Assembly (NCBI GenBank): GCA_016286535.1
Contig: JAEESZ010000011.1
Coordinates: forward strand, 1 to 64,000
From: Treponema sp.
Lineage (GTDB): Bacteria; Spirochaetota; Spirochaetia; Treponematales; Treponemataceae
Length of the DNA: 64,000 nucleotides
Direction: 5' to 3'
The notes beneath the pieces were generated by a model, which saw only the letters and a list, made by a program, of their open reading frames with translations, searched no databases and was not told the DNA's origin. Below are positions 8,972 to 17,697 of this stretch, piece after piece. The position numbers and the translations under genes were made by a program. Numbering within the stretch: the stretch's first letter is position 1; each line of letters starts with the position of its first letter.

Positions 8972-9835
8972 CTAATAATCATTCTTTGCCCGCCTTTGTT
9001 TTGGCGTTGTTCCCTTAATCTTTTTATAGGTACGGATAAAATGACTGGCATCTGTAAAGCCGGTTTCCTGGCTGATGTAATCAAGGGTTTTATCTGTATA
9101 AAGAAGCAGGGTATCTGCCTTACAAACTCTAACGAACTCTATATATTCTTTGCAGGTCCTGCCATACTGAAGCTTAAACTGTTTTGCAAAGTTTGAATAA
9201 CACATACCGCACTTTGAAGCAAGTTTTTCTATACTGATATTTTCTGAAGAATGTTTATCTATATATTCCAGAACAGAAAAGTCCTTGGCAGAAAAAGAGT
9301 CAAAAGTAGATTTTGAAGAAAAAACAAACCCCCGTCTTCGCCAGATTCTCATAAGCTCTGTAATAATCAGGCTGATTGTAGAAGCTGTTTTAATATCGTA
9401 ACCGAATTCTTTGTGTTCAATTTCCCATATACAGTTTTCAAAAAATAATTTTACGGGATTGTATTTAAGTTCGTCTGCGGTAATTAAATTAAGCTTCTGA
9501 TTCTGCTTGTAAACATTTTCCAGAAGGCGGGGTAGTTTAGGAGAACCAGGGGTTGTGTTTGTTAAAATCATATTGTCAAATTTAATTCCCATGTAAACAA
9601 TGCCTTCCTGTGATTTTACAGCCCTGAAGGAATGAATCTGGCGGGGGTGAAAAATTATTAAATCTCCGGGAGTAAGAGTGTATTTTTCCTGATCAACTTC
9701 TGCTTCCATACTGCCGCTTACAAGATATATAAGTTCCGTAAAATAATGCCAGTGGGGTTTTATTTCTTTACAGTCACCTTTAAAGGCCTGGAAGGGTGCA
9801 TTCAGACTGTCACTATATTCAAATAAATCATCCAT
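8972..9835 (-). CDS. AraC-family transcriptional regulator
   Basis: 287 aa. The N-terminal part is a cupin-like ligand-sensing domain (HWHYFTELIYLVSGSMEAEV, then LTPGDLIIFHPRQIHSF). The C-terminal roughly 100 residues are the double helix-turn-helix of AraC/XylS proteins (SIEKLASKCGMCYSNFAKQF; LDYISQETGFTDASHFIRTY; KKIKGTTPKQRR). GAGG precedes the ATG. It is divergent from the ABC-ABC-GH43 operon across a 143-bp gap, so it most likely controls that operon in response to a sugar ligand. The effector is unknown; the downstream GH43 suggests a xylan- or arabinan-derived sugar. Confidence 0.9.
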   Translation of the reverse strand: MDDLFEYSDSLNAPFQAFKGDCKEIKPHWHYFTELIYLVSGSMEAEVDQEKYTLTPGDLIIFHPRQIHSFRAVKSQEGIVYMGIKFDNMILTNTTPGSPKLPRLLENVYKQNQKLNLITADELKYNPVKLFFENCIWEIEHKEFGYDIKTASTISLIITELMRIWRRRGFVFSSKSTFDSFSAKDFSVLEYIDKHSSENISIEKLASKCGMCYSNFAKQFKLQYGRTCKEYIEFVRVCKADTLLLYTDKTLDYISQETGFTDASHFIRTYKKIKGTTPKQRRAKNDY

Positions 9836-9978
9836 ACAATAATCCTCTTCAGAACTTCTAAAATAGAGATTTGTACAATTTCAATCTAATTTTTTTATAT
9901 CACGTTATATAACTAAATGCTAGAGTATTTCAGATAAAATAAAGTTAGATTTATTTTAAATTCTGGAGGATGCTTACA
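9836..9978 (+). promoter_or_regulatory. Divergent control region, araC-type gene / ABC operon
   Basis: AT-rich 143-bp gap between the divergent regulator and the transport-glycosidase operon. AATCTAA (9883-9889) and TTAGATT (9945-9951) form an inverted pair 55 bp apart, a possible operator pair. GGAGG at 9965-9969 lies 9 bases before ATG 9979. That choice rejects ATG 9970, which overlaps the ribosome site. Operator assignment is tentative. Confidence 0.4.
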
Positions 9979-11688
9979 ATGTTTAAGTGGATCTGGTCTT
10001 ACATTAAGAAGTATCGGTTTTGGATGGCAGCAGGATTAAGTCTCAGTACTATAGTAGCAGCTATGAATATGATTAATCCTTTGGTAACTGGTGCCATTGT
10101 AGATAAGGTAATTAAGGTTCAGAACCGCGATTTGAATCTTTTGTTCAAACTGGTAATTGTAATGGTAGCATGTACCCTCTTAAAATCAATTTTCAGATAC
10201 ACTTATCAGGTTATTTTTGAACACTGTTCTCAGAACGTAATCCGTTCTATGCGTGAAGATTTGTACAATCATATTCAGACACTGGACTTCAGCTGGTATG
10301 ATAAATCTCCTTCTGGAAATGTTCTGACTCTTCTTACCTCGGACCTGGATAAGGTAAGACACTTTGTTGCCTGGGTTTTGTATCAGTCACTGGAAAATTC
10401 CCTCATTTATATTTTCTCAATTGTGACTTTAGGAACCATTAACTGGAAACTGACCCTTGCATTTTTAGCAATTGCTCCTTTTGTACTTTTTCTGGTACAG
10501 AAGTTTAAAATTCATATTGGACCTGCTCATATGAAGGTGCGCGACCAGTTTGCCTCCCTTAATACAACTGTAGGCGAAAATATCGAAGGAAACCGTGTCG
10601 TAAAGGCTTTTGTTCGCGAAGAATACGAAATTGAAAAATTCGACAAAGAAAACGATAAGTTCCGTCAGGTTTCAGTTGATAATGCTGATGTAAGGGTAAA
10701 ATATACTCCATGGATAGAAACCCTTACTTCAATTCTGCCGGTATTTTTAATACTGGTAGGCGGTTATCTTGTAATTAATAAAGAGATGACAATTGGTCAG
10801 CTGGTAACCTTCAATGGCCTTATGTGGGCTTTTATTCAGCCAATCAATATGTTTGGTGTACTGGTTGATAACTATCAGAATTTTGGTGCCAGCGGAAAAA
10901 GACTTTATGAACTCTGGCAGACTAAGGCTCAGATAAAAACAGTCAAAGATGATAAGGATGAAATTAAAGGTAAGGTTGAGTTTAAGAATGTAAGCTTCAG
11001 CTACAATGATGAACATCCTGTTTTGAATAATATTTCCTTTACTGTAGAACCGGGCCAGATTGTCGGGGTTTTAGGTCCTACCGGAAGCGGAAAATCAACC
11101 ATCGCAAATCTTTTGTGCCGTTATTATGATGTAAGCCAGGGACAGATTCTTATTGATGGAAAAGATGTAAGGGATTATGACTTACAGTATCTGCATAAGA
11201 ATGTCGGTATTACCATGCAGGAAGCTTTTTTGTTCAGCGATACCGTAGAGGGAAATATTGCCTTTGGTAAACCGGATTCTTCTATGGAAAAGGTAGAAGA
11301 AGCATCTGCCTTAGCCCGCGTAAAAGACTTTATAAGAGATTTAACAGACGGCTATGACACAATTGTAGGCGAAAGGGGAGTAGGTTTAAGCGGCGGTCAG
11401 AAGCAGAGAATTGCACTTGCCCGCCTCTTCCTTGCAAATCCAAAGATTATGATTCTCGATGATACAACCTCTGCCGTTGATATTGAAACTGAAACAAAAA
11501 TCAGGGAATCAATAAAAAAACAGTGTGCCGGTCATACAAGTTTTATAATTTCTCATAGATTAAGTTCATTTAAAGACTGTGATGTAATTATGGTTGTTCA
11601 GGACGGACAAATCAGTCAGTTTGGTACCCACGAAGAACTTATGGCTCAGGACGGCTATTACAAAGAAGTAATGGAAGTACAGCAGTAA
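9979..11688 (+). CDS. ABC exporter half-transporter with degenerate ATP site
   Basis: 569 aa: a six-helix type IV (ABCB-like) membrane domain, then a nucleotide-binding domain. Walker A is GPTGSGKST and the signature is LSGGQKQ. The Walker B reads MILDDTTSAVD: the catalytic Glu is Asp. The H-loop is ISHRLSS. An Asp at the catalytic Glu position is known for the non-catalytic site of heterodimeric exporters such as TM287/288 and BmrCD, so this should pair with the next gene, which has a normal Glu. The start was chosen at ATG 9979 because GGAGG lies at 9965-9969. It heads the operon ending in a GH43 gene. Substrate unknown; family members move drugs, lipids or oligosaccharides. Confidence 0.9.
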   Translation: MFKWIWSYIKKYRFWMAAGLSLSTIVAAMNMINPLVTGAIVDKVIKVQNRDLNLLFKLVIVMVACTLLKSIFRYTYQVIFEHCSQNVIRSMREDLYNHIQTLDFSWYDKSPSGNVLTLLTSDLDKVRHFVAWVLYQSLENSLIYIFSIVTLGTINWKLTLAFLAIAPFVLFLVQKFKIHIGPAHMKVRDQFASLNTTVGENIEGNRVVKAFVREEYEIEKFDKENDKFRQVSVDNADVRVKYTPWIETLTSILPVFLILVGGYLVINKEMTIGQLVTFNGLMWAFIQPINMFGVLVDNYQNFGASGKRLYELWQTKAQIKTVKDDKDEIKGKVEFKNVSFSYNDEHPVLNNISFTVEPGQIVGVLGPTGSGKSTIANLLCRYYDVSQGQILIDGKDVRDYDLQYLHKNVGITMQEAFLFSDTVEGNIAFGKPDSSMEKVEEASALARVKDFIRDLTDGYDTIVGERGVGLSGGQKQRIALARLFLANPKIMILDDTTSAVDIETETKIRESIKKQCAGHTSFIISHRLSSFKDCDVIMVVQDGQISQFGTHEELMAQDGYYKEVMEVQQ

Positions 11689-11707
11689 TTATTCAGGAGA
11701 TTTTATT

Positions 11708-13519
11708 ATGAGAAATAAATTTGATGCAGATGAGGAAATTGAAAAGAAAGTAAATCCCCGGATCATTTTAAGAATGATGAAGTGGATAAAGCCATACTGG
11801 GCATATATGTTCCTTGCATGTTTTATTATGCTTCTTGCCTCTGCTATAGGACTCTTAAGCCCTTATTTAACAAGAATGGCCATAGATAAGGCTATTCCGG
11901 ATGCAATGAAGCTGCCGGCCGGCTCTGCATTTTTTGATAAATACGGCCTTTTAATAAAGATTTCAGCTTTTCTTCTTCTTTCGACCCTTCTGGTACGTTT
12001 TCTGCTTGCAGCAAAACTTAAGCTTATGACCAGAGTTGCTCAAAAAATCATCCTTACAATCCGTAAAGAAGTTTTTACAAAGCTGCAGTCTCTGCCATTT
12101 ACTTATTTTGATTCCCGCCCTCACGGAAAAATCCTTATTCGTGTTGTAAACTATGTAAACTCCCTTTCAGATTTACTTAGTAACGGAATCATTCAGCTTA
12201 TTTCTGATCTTTTTACCCTTATTGTAATCATCTGCTTTATGCTTGCAATTGACGTAAAACTTACTTTTGTCTGCATGGCAGTTCTTCCAATTTTAATTAT
12301 AGTTTTAATTTCCATTAAGAAAATCCAGCATCAGGCCTGGCAGCAGGAAAGCTACAAGCGTTCAAATTTAACCGCTTATCTTTCAGAAAGCCTTAACGGT
12401 ATGAAAATTACCAAAAGTTATGCCCGCGAAGAAGAAAATCAGACAATTTTTAACCGTCTCTGCGATAGATGTAAGGAAGTATGGATCAGGGCTGTAAATA
12501 TCAATAATATCCTCTGGCCTATTGTAGATAACCTTTCTACTCTTGGCGTTGTTTTTGTTTATCTTGCAGGAATTGCCTGGCTGGGAGACGGTCTTGGCGG
12601 TACTGTAACCGTAGGAACTCTTGTTGCCTTTGCAGGTTATATCTGGCGCTTCTGGATGCCTATCCAGAACCTTGGAAACTTTTATAATTCCATGGTAACT
12701 GCCGGTGCCTATGTAGAACGCATTTTTGAACTTCTTGATGAAAAAGAAGAAATTACAGATAAGCCTGATGCAAAAGAACTTCCTCCAATCAGAGGACATG
12801 TTTCTTTTGATAAAGTAAACTTCAGCTACGAAAAGGGAAATCCAATTTTAAAGAATGTAGATTTTACTATAACTCCGGGAACCTCTGTTGCAATTGTAGG
12901 TCCTACGGGAGCCGGAAAAACTACAATCGTTAACCTTCTTACCAGATTCTATAATCCCGACAATGGAAAAATCCTTATAGACGGAATTGATATTCAGGAT
13001 TTACAGATAAAGTCTATAAGAAAGCAGGTTGGCGTTATGCTGCAGGATTCCTTCCTCTTTAGCGGAACCATCATGGAAAATATCAGATATGGTAAACTTG
13101 ATGCAAGTGATGAAGAATGTATAGAAGCCTGTAAAACTGTAAGGGCCCATGACTTTATTATGGCCTTCCCTGATGGTTACAATACAAAACTTACTGCAAA
13201 CGGTGGAGGACTTTCTCAGGGACAAAAACAGCTTTTAGCCTTTGCCCGTGTACTTTTAAGTGATCCACGCATCCTTATTCTTGATGAAGCAACTTCCTCT
13301 GTAGATACCCAGACAGAAAGGGAACTTCAGGCGGGCCTGGACAAGCTTTTAACGAACAGAACAAGTTTTATTATTGCCCACAGACTTTCAACTATCCGTA
13401 ATTCTGATATAATTTTCTTTGTAGATCACGGAGAAATTGTTGAAAGGGGTAACCATGAACAGTTAATGGCTCTGAATGGTAATTATGCCGCCCTGGTAAA
13501 CGATGTAAAATTACATTAA
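11708..13519 (+). CDS. ABC exporter half-transporter, catalytic partner
   Basis: 603 aa, same architecture as the gene before it: about 320 residues of membrane domain with six predicted helices, then an ATPase domain. Walker A is GPTGAGKTT, the signature is the variant LSQGQKQ, Walker B is ILDEATSSVD with the catalytic Glu, and the H-loop is IAHRLST. The canonical Walker B here and the variant signature (Gln for Gly) complement the partner's degenerate Walker B, as expected for one active and one inactive composite ATP site. AGGAG precedes the ATG, 19 bp after the first subunit's stop, so expression is coupled. Confidence 0.92.
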   Translation: MRNKFDADEEIEKKVNPRIILRMMKWIKPYWAYMFLACFIMLLASAIGLLSPYLTRMAIDKAIPDAMKLPAGSAFFDKYGLLIKISAFLLLSTLLVRFLLAAKLKLMTRVAQKIILTIRKEVFTKLQSLPFTYFDSRPHGKILIRVVNYVNSLSDLLSNGIIQLISDLFTLIVIICFMLAIDVKLTFVCMAVLPILIIVLISIKKIQHQAWQQESYKRSNLTAYLSESLNGMKITKSYAREEENQTIFNRLCDRCKEVWIRAVNINNILWPIVDNLSTLGVVFVYLAGIAWLGDGLGGTVTVGTLVAFAGYIWRFWMPIQNLGNFYNSMVTAGAYVERIFELLDEKEEITDKPDAKELPPIRGHVSFDKVNFSYEKGNPILKNVDFTITPGTSVAIVGPTGAGKTTIVNLLTRFYNPDNGKILIDGIDIQDLQIKSIRKQVGVMLQDSFLFSGTIMENIRYGKLDASDEECIEACKTVRAHDFIMAFPDGYNTKLTANGGGLSQGQKQLLAFARVLLSDPRILILDEATSSVDTQTERELQAGLDKLLTNRTSFIIAHRLSTIRNSDIIFFVDHGEIVERGNHEQLMALNGNYAALVNDVKLH

Positions 13520-13545
13520 ACAAATATAAAGGTGGAGATAAAAGT

Positions 13546-15114
13546 ATGGAATTTAAGAATCCTGTGTTAAGGGGAATGTATCCCGATCCAAGTATGTGCC
13601 AGGGACCAGATGGAAAATATTATATGGTCTGTTCAAGCTTTCAGTATTTTCCGGGCGTACCCCTATTTGAAAGTGAAGATTTGATTAACTGGAAACAGAT
13701 TGGTCACTGCCTTACAAGAAAGAGTCAGCTCTTACTTGAAGACAATAATACAGGTGCCGGAATATATGCTCCTACTATCCGCTATAACAAGGGCCGTTTT
13801 TACATGGTTGTAACAAATGTTTCAAATATAGGAAACTTTTATGTTTATACCGATGATATTTACGGTGAATGGTCTGAGCCAGTAATTGTTGAGCAGAACG
13901 GAATCGATCCTTCTTTATTTTTTGATGATGACGGAAAGGTTTACTTTATTTCAAACGGAAATGACAGTCAGGGCCGCGGTTATATTCAGATGAGCCAGAT
14001 TGATATTTCCAATGGAAAAAAGCTTTCAGAAAACAGGCCTTTATGGTATGGAACCGGCGGAAGATATATTGAAGCTCCTCATATGTATAAATTTAACGGC
14101 TATTATTATCTTCTTGATGCCGAAGGCGGAACAGAGTACGGTCATATGGTTAATACAGCAAGGTCTAAAAATATTTACGGTCCATATGAGCCTTGTCCTC
14201 TAAATCCTATATTAACAAACCGAAACCTTGGCGGCTATCAGCTGCAGGGGGCAGGCCATGGTGATATTGTTCAGGCAAATGACGGCAGCTGGTGGTTTTG
14301 TCATCTTGCCTTCCGCCAGACAGATAAATATATGCCTTACCATCATTTAGGACGAGAAACCTGTATGGAAAGCGTAGTCTGGAAAGATGACTGGTTTTAT
14401 TTTGGTACTGAACTTCCAAAAGAAGGTGAATGCGGTCCTCAGGTTTCTAACGGCTTTAATCAGAAACAGGGCTATGGCTATGCCTTACTAAATACAGACT
14501 GTCCTGAAGAACACAAGTTTAAGCCTCAGAACTTTAATTACGAAAAAACTTTTGCAAATACTTCAATTCAAAAGGACTGGTGCTTTTTATGTAATCCGCA
14601 GAAAGAAAACTATAAGCTTTCTGAAGACTCTTTTGAATTAATGGCCGGAGACAAAAGCATAGATACAGCAAAGGGAAGTCCAACTTTTATTGGAATAAGA
14701 CAGAATGAGTTTACAGAGAGCCTGAGCCTGGAATGCGAACTTTTATCTTACGAAGAGGGAAGTCAGGCCGGTCTTACAATTTATATGGACCCTGCCCATC
14801 ATTACGACCTTTTCTTACAGGCCGAAAATGGAAAAATATATGCAATTTTTAAGGTTACAATTGGTCCTGCAAAGAGTATAATTAAAAAGATTGAAAGGGG
14901 AGATTGCAAAAAAGCCCTGTTTAAGGTTTTTGCAAATCCTTATTCTTATGAATTTTTTGTAGATGATACTCAAATGGGAAGTGCAGATAGCCGTTATCTT
15001 TCTTCAGAAGTTGCCGGTGGCTTTACAGGAGTTTTTGAAGGTCTTTTTGCACAGAATAAAGCCCGGGCCCGTTTTACAAACTTTACAAAAATTCACAGGG
15101 AAGAAAATAAATAA
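13546..15114 (+). CDS. GH43 glycosidase (beta-xylosidase / arabinofuranosidase type)
   Basis: 522 aa with no signal peptide, so cytoplasmic. The N-terminal roughly 300 residues are a five-bladed propeller of family GH43: the base Asp in GMYPDPSMC, the second acidic residue in GIDPSLFFDDDGKVY, and the acid Glu in IEAPHMYKFNGYYYLLDAE. The rest (about 325-520) resembles the beta-sandwich found behind many GH43 xylosidases. It probably cleaves short xylo- or arabino-oligosaccharides after uptake. It is the last gene of the ABC operon (AAAGGTGGAG ribosome site, 26-bp gap). Exact substrate cannot be told from sequence by eye. Confidence 0.88.
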   Translation: MEFKNPVLRGMYPDPSMCQGPDGKYYMVCSSFQYFPGVPLFESEDLINWKQIGHCLTRKSQLLLEDNNTGAGIYAPTIRYNKGRFYMVVTNVSNIGNFYVYTDDIYGEWSEPVIVEQNGIDPSLFFDDDGKVYFISNGNDSQGRGYIQMSQIDISNGKKLSENRPLWYGTGGRYIEAPHMYKFNGYYYLLDAEGGTEYGHMVNTARSKNIYGPYEPCPLNPILTNRNLGGYQLQGAGHGDIVQANDGSWWFCHLAFRQTDKYMPYHHLGRETCMESVVWKDDWFYFGTELPKEGECGPQVSNGFNQKQGYGYALLNTDCPEEHKFKPQNFNYEKTFANTSIQKDWCFLCNPQKENYKLSEDSFELMAGDKSIDTAKGSPTFIGIRQNEFTESLSLECELLSYEEGSQAGLTIYMDPAHHYDLFLQAENGKIYAIFKVTIGPAKSIIKKIERGDCKKALFKVFANPYSYEFFVDDTQMGSADSRYLSSEVAGGFTGVFEGLFAQNKARARFTNFTKIHREENK

Positions 15115-15126
15115 AAGGTGGATTTT

Positions 15127-16338
15127 TTGAACAGCCAGAGTTTTTCTGATTTATTGATTTTTGTTTTAATAGCAGTAAGCCTTCTTAATGCTTTTCTTTT
15201 AATTATGCTTCTTTTAAAGAAATCTAAAGGGGATAATTCAAACATAAAGGAAAAGCTTGAGTCCTACGAAAAAGAATTAAAGGATGAATTCAGGCGAAAC
15301 AGACAGGAAAATGCCTCCAACTCTTTTTCTGCGCGAAAAGAAACTATGGATACCCTGATGAATTTTCAGACTTCCATAAATAATACCTTGAACACCCGTT
15401 TCGATTCCCTTACAAACGCAACACAGTCCAGCCTTAAAAATCTGCAGGAAGGTAACGAAAAAAAACTTGAGCAGATGAGACTTACTGTCGATGAAAAGCT
15501 TCAGTCAACTCTGGAAAAAAGGCTGAACTCTTCTTTTACCCTGGTAGGCAGGCAGCTGGAAGCCGTTCAAAAGGGGCTGGGAGAAATGCAGACTCTGGCC
15601 AGCGATGTAGGAGGCTTAAAAAGAGCCCTTACAAACGTAAAAACTGCCGGAGCAATGGGAGAAGTTCAGCTGGAAAATCTTTTGAGCCAGGTGCTGGCTC
15701 CATCTCAGTACGAAAAAAATGCCCACCCCAATCCTGGAAATCCTGCCAATGTTGTAGAGTTTGCCGTAAAGCTTCCGGGCACTATAGAAAAGCAGGATTT
15801 TATATACCTGCCGGTAGATTCAAAATATCCTTACGAAGTCTGGGATAAAATCACTCTGGCATACGAAAAGGCAGATAAGGCCGAGCTGGAAAACTACAGA
15901 AAGCTTCTTGCAAGCGATATTAAAAAGTTTGCAAAAGATATAAAAGAAAAATACATTGAAGAACCTTATACTACCAGTTTTGGTGTAATGTTTCTGCCTT
16001 TTGAAGGCCTTTATTCCGAGGCTATAAGAATCCCCGGTCTTTTTGAACAGATTCAAAATGAATATAAGGTTACTATTACAGGCCCCACAACTTTGAACGC
16101 CTTTTTGAACAGTCTGCAAATTGGTTTTAGAACCCTTGCAATTCAAAAGGAAAGTTCCCGTGTATGGGATTTGCTTGCCGGAGTCAGAGCCGAGTTTGGA
16201 AGATTCGGGGAATGTCTTAATGCTACAAAGAAAAAACTTGAAGGGGCCGCAAGCGAAATTGAAAGGGCAGAGGTTCGAACAAGGGCCATTCATAAAAAGC
16301 TCAATGTGCTTGATTCTATAGCTGAATCTGATTTGTAG
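15127..16338 (+). CDS. rmuC: RmuC-family DNA recombination protein
   Basis: 403 aa. An N-terminal membrane helix (LLIFVLIAVSLLNAFLLIML) is followed by a long coiled coil (residues about 35-170) and the RmuC core (GGLKRALTNVKTAGAMGEVQ, VEFAVKLPG, YLPVDSKYPYEVW, FLPFEGLYSEAI). RmuC proteins limit rearrangement at inverted repeats; the fold is a predicted nuclease of the PD-(D/E)XK class. I chose the TTG at 15127 because AGGTGG sits 5 bases before it. A GTG at 15118 is in frame but would overlap that ribosome site. The gene is only 12 bp after the GH43 stop and may be read through from that operon. Confidence 0.88.
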   Translation: MNSQSFSDLLIFVLIAVSLLNAFLLIMLLLKKSKGDNSNIKEKLESYEKELKDEFRRNRQENASNSFSARKETMDTLMNFQTSINNTLNTRFDSLTNATQSSLKNLQEGNEKKLEQMRLTVDEKLQSTLEKRLNSSFTLVGRQLEAVQKGLGEMQTLASDVGGLKRALTNVKTAGAMGEVQLENLLSQVLAPSQYEKNAHPNPGNPANVVEFAVKLPGTIEKQDFIYLPVDSKYPYEVWDKITLAYEKADKAELENYRKLLASDIKKFAKDIKEKYIEEPYTTSFGVMFLPFEGLYSEAIRIPGLFEQIQNEYKVTITGPTTLNAFLNSLQIGFRTLAIQKESSRVWDLLAGVRAEFGRFGECLNATKKKLEGAASEIERAEVRTRAIHKKLNVLDSIAESDL

Positions 16339-16367
16339 TATTTATTAATTTATAGTATATTTATTGT
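16333..16367 (+). promoter_or_regulatory. fliG-paralogue promoter, predicted leaderless
   Basis: TTGTAG (16333-16338), 17 bp, TATATT (16356-16361), 6 bases, ATG 16368. It overlaps the last codons of rmuC. There is no Shine-Dalgarno. The bases from -10 to ATG nearly match those before sufU. Confidence 0.6.
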
Positions 16368-17678
16368 ATGACCAAAAATGATTTAGTTTCACAAGCCTAT
16401 AATCAGCTGAATAAAAAGAAAGAAAGCCCTGAAATTAAAAAGCCTGTATTTCAAAAAATCAGTCTCGAAAAAGCCCAGCCTGCAGCCGGCAATCAAAAAA
16501 CTCAGCCTGCAGCAGGCAATCAAAAAACTCAGACCCCGGCCGGCACACAAAAAACTCAGACCCCGGCCAACCTTAAGTCTGATTTATCTAAAAGCAGGCT
16601 TTCCGGCAGTCAGCAGCTTGATAATTCTGTAAATTACTTAAAAACCGGCGGACTTTTAAAAGTTCCTGTAGAAAAAAGTGAAGAAGAAGGAAAAGATTCC
16701 GTTTACCGTCGGGTTGCAAAATTTCTTTTAATAATTGGCGAAGATGAAGCTGCAAAGATTCTTCCTCATTTAAGTGAAGCTCAAATTGAAAAAATAATTC
16801 CAGAGATTGCTTCCATTCGTAGTGTAGACAAGGATGAAGCCCAGGTAATTCTTGCAGAATTTGATTCCTTATTAAACGAAGCCCGTCAAAGTGGTGGTCT
16901 TGAAACTGCCCGCGAAATGCTTACCAAGGCTTATGGAGAAAAACGTGCCAATGAAATGCTTTCTAAGGCTGTTGCTTTTGAAGGTAAAAGGCCTTTTGAG
17001 TATCTTCAGGGAGCAGACAGCGAAAGAATTTACCTTTTAATAAAAGATGAAAATATTGGTGTTCAGTCTCTTGTACTTTCCAACCTGGAGCCTAAATTAT
17101 CTGCCAGTGTAATTAACAAAATGACTGCAGAAGAAAAAAAGGCAATCGTGTTAAGACTTGCAAAAATGGAAAGCGTAAGTCCTGATGTAATCAGAAGAGT
17201 TGATCAGGCCATGCACGAAAAATCCTTAAGGCAGACTACAGAAAAGGCAGAAAATATTGACGGAAGAAATGCCCTTGCCCAGATTCTTAAAAAAATGGAT
17301 CCGGGGTCAGAAAACGATATTTTGTCTTATCTTTCAGAAGATGATCCGGATTTGGGCCAGGATTTACGCAGCCGTCTCTTTACCATGGATGATGTTGTTA
17401 AATCAGATGACCGCTTTATTCAGGAAAAATTAAGACTGATGAGCGAAATAGATATTGCCTATCTTATTGCGGCAAAACCAGATGATTTTAGAGACAAAAT
17501 TTTAAATAATATTTCTGCCGGAAGAAGAGAAGAAGTTCTTGCCCAGGAAGATATTCTAAAACCTATGCGCAGAAGTGACTGCGAAAAAATTACATCAGAG
17601 TTCTTTTCTAAATTAAGAAGGGCATACGAAGAAGGCCATTTAATCATAAAAGACAGAAATGATGATGTTTTTATTTAA
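16368..17678 (+). CDS. FliG-like flagellar switch protein (FliG1-type paralogue)
   Basis: 436 aa. After a Lys/Gln/Pro/Ala-rich N-terminal region with a 9-residue tandem repeat, the rest follows the FliG layout: an N-terminal domain (VAKFLLIIGEDEAAKILPHL), a middle helical domain (IYLLIKDENIGVQSLVLSNL) and a C-terminal charged helix (MDDVVKSDDRFIQEKLRLM ... GRREEVLAQEDILKPMRRSD). In FliG the C-terminal domain contacts the stator. Spirochaetes usually encode two FliG proteins; the disordered extension and the lack of flagellar neighbours make this more like the auxiliary FliG1 than the main rotor FliG2. That paralogue assignment is inference. M16 peptidase gene follows closely. Confidence 0.8.
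   Translation: MTKNDLVSQAYNQLNKKKESPEIKKPVFQKISLEKAQPAAGNQKTQPAAGNQKTQTPAGTQKTQTPANLKSDLSKSRLSGSQQLDNSVNYLKTGGLLKVPVEKSEEEGKDSVYRRVAKFLLIIGEDEAAKILPHLSEAQIEKIIPEIASIRSVDKDEAQVILAEFDSLLNEARQSGGLETAREMLTKAYGEKRANEMLSKAVAFEGKRPFEYLQGADSERIYLLIKDENIGVQSLVLSNLEPKLSASVINKMTAEEKKAIVLRLAKMESVSPDVIRRVDQAMHEKSLRQTTEKAENIDGRNALAQILKKMDPGSENDILSYLSEDDPDLGQDLRSRLFTMDDVVKSDDRFIQEKLRLMSEIDIAYLIAAKPDDFRDKILNNISAGRREEVLAQEDILKPMRRSDCEKITSEFFSKLRRAYEEGHLIIKDRNDDVFI
16476..16568 (+). repeat. 27-bp tandem repeat inside the fliG paralogue
   Basis: Three copies (16476-16502, 16503-16529, 16530-16556) and a 12-bp partial copy, encoding QPAAGNQKT-type nonapeptides. Copies 1 and 2 are nearly identical; copy 3 shows codon-level drift. 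Confidence 0.9.
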
Positions 17679-17697
17679 TTAACTATTGGAGTACCCC

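Noticed and set aside
12383..12799. 138-codon antisense frame in the second ABC gene
   Set aside because: The plus-strand ABC domain is complete here; the antisense product has no family features.
16476..16568. CRISPR-like or mobile repeat in fliG
   Set aside because: In-frame protein repeat of 27 bp without spacers.
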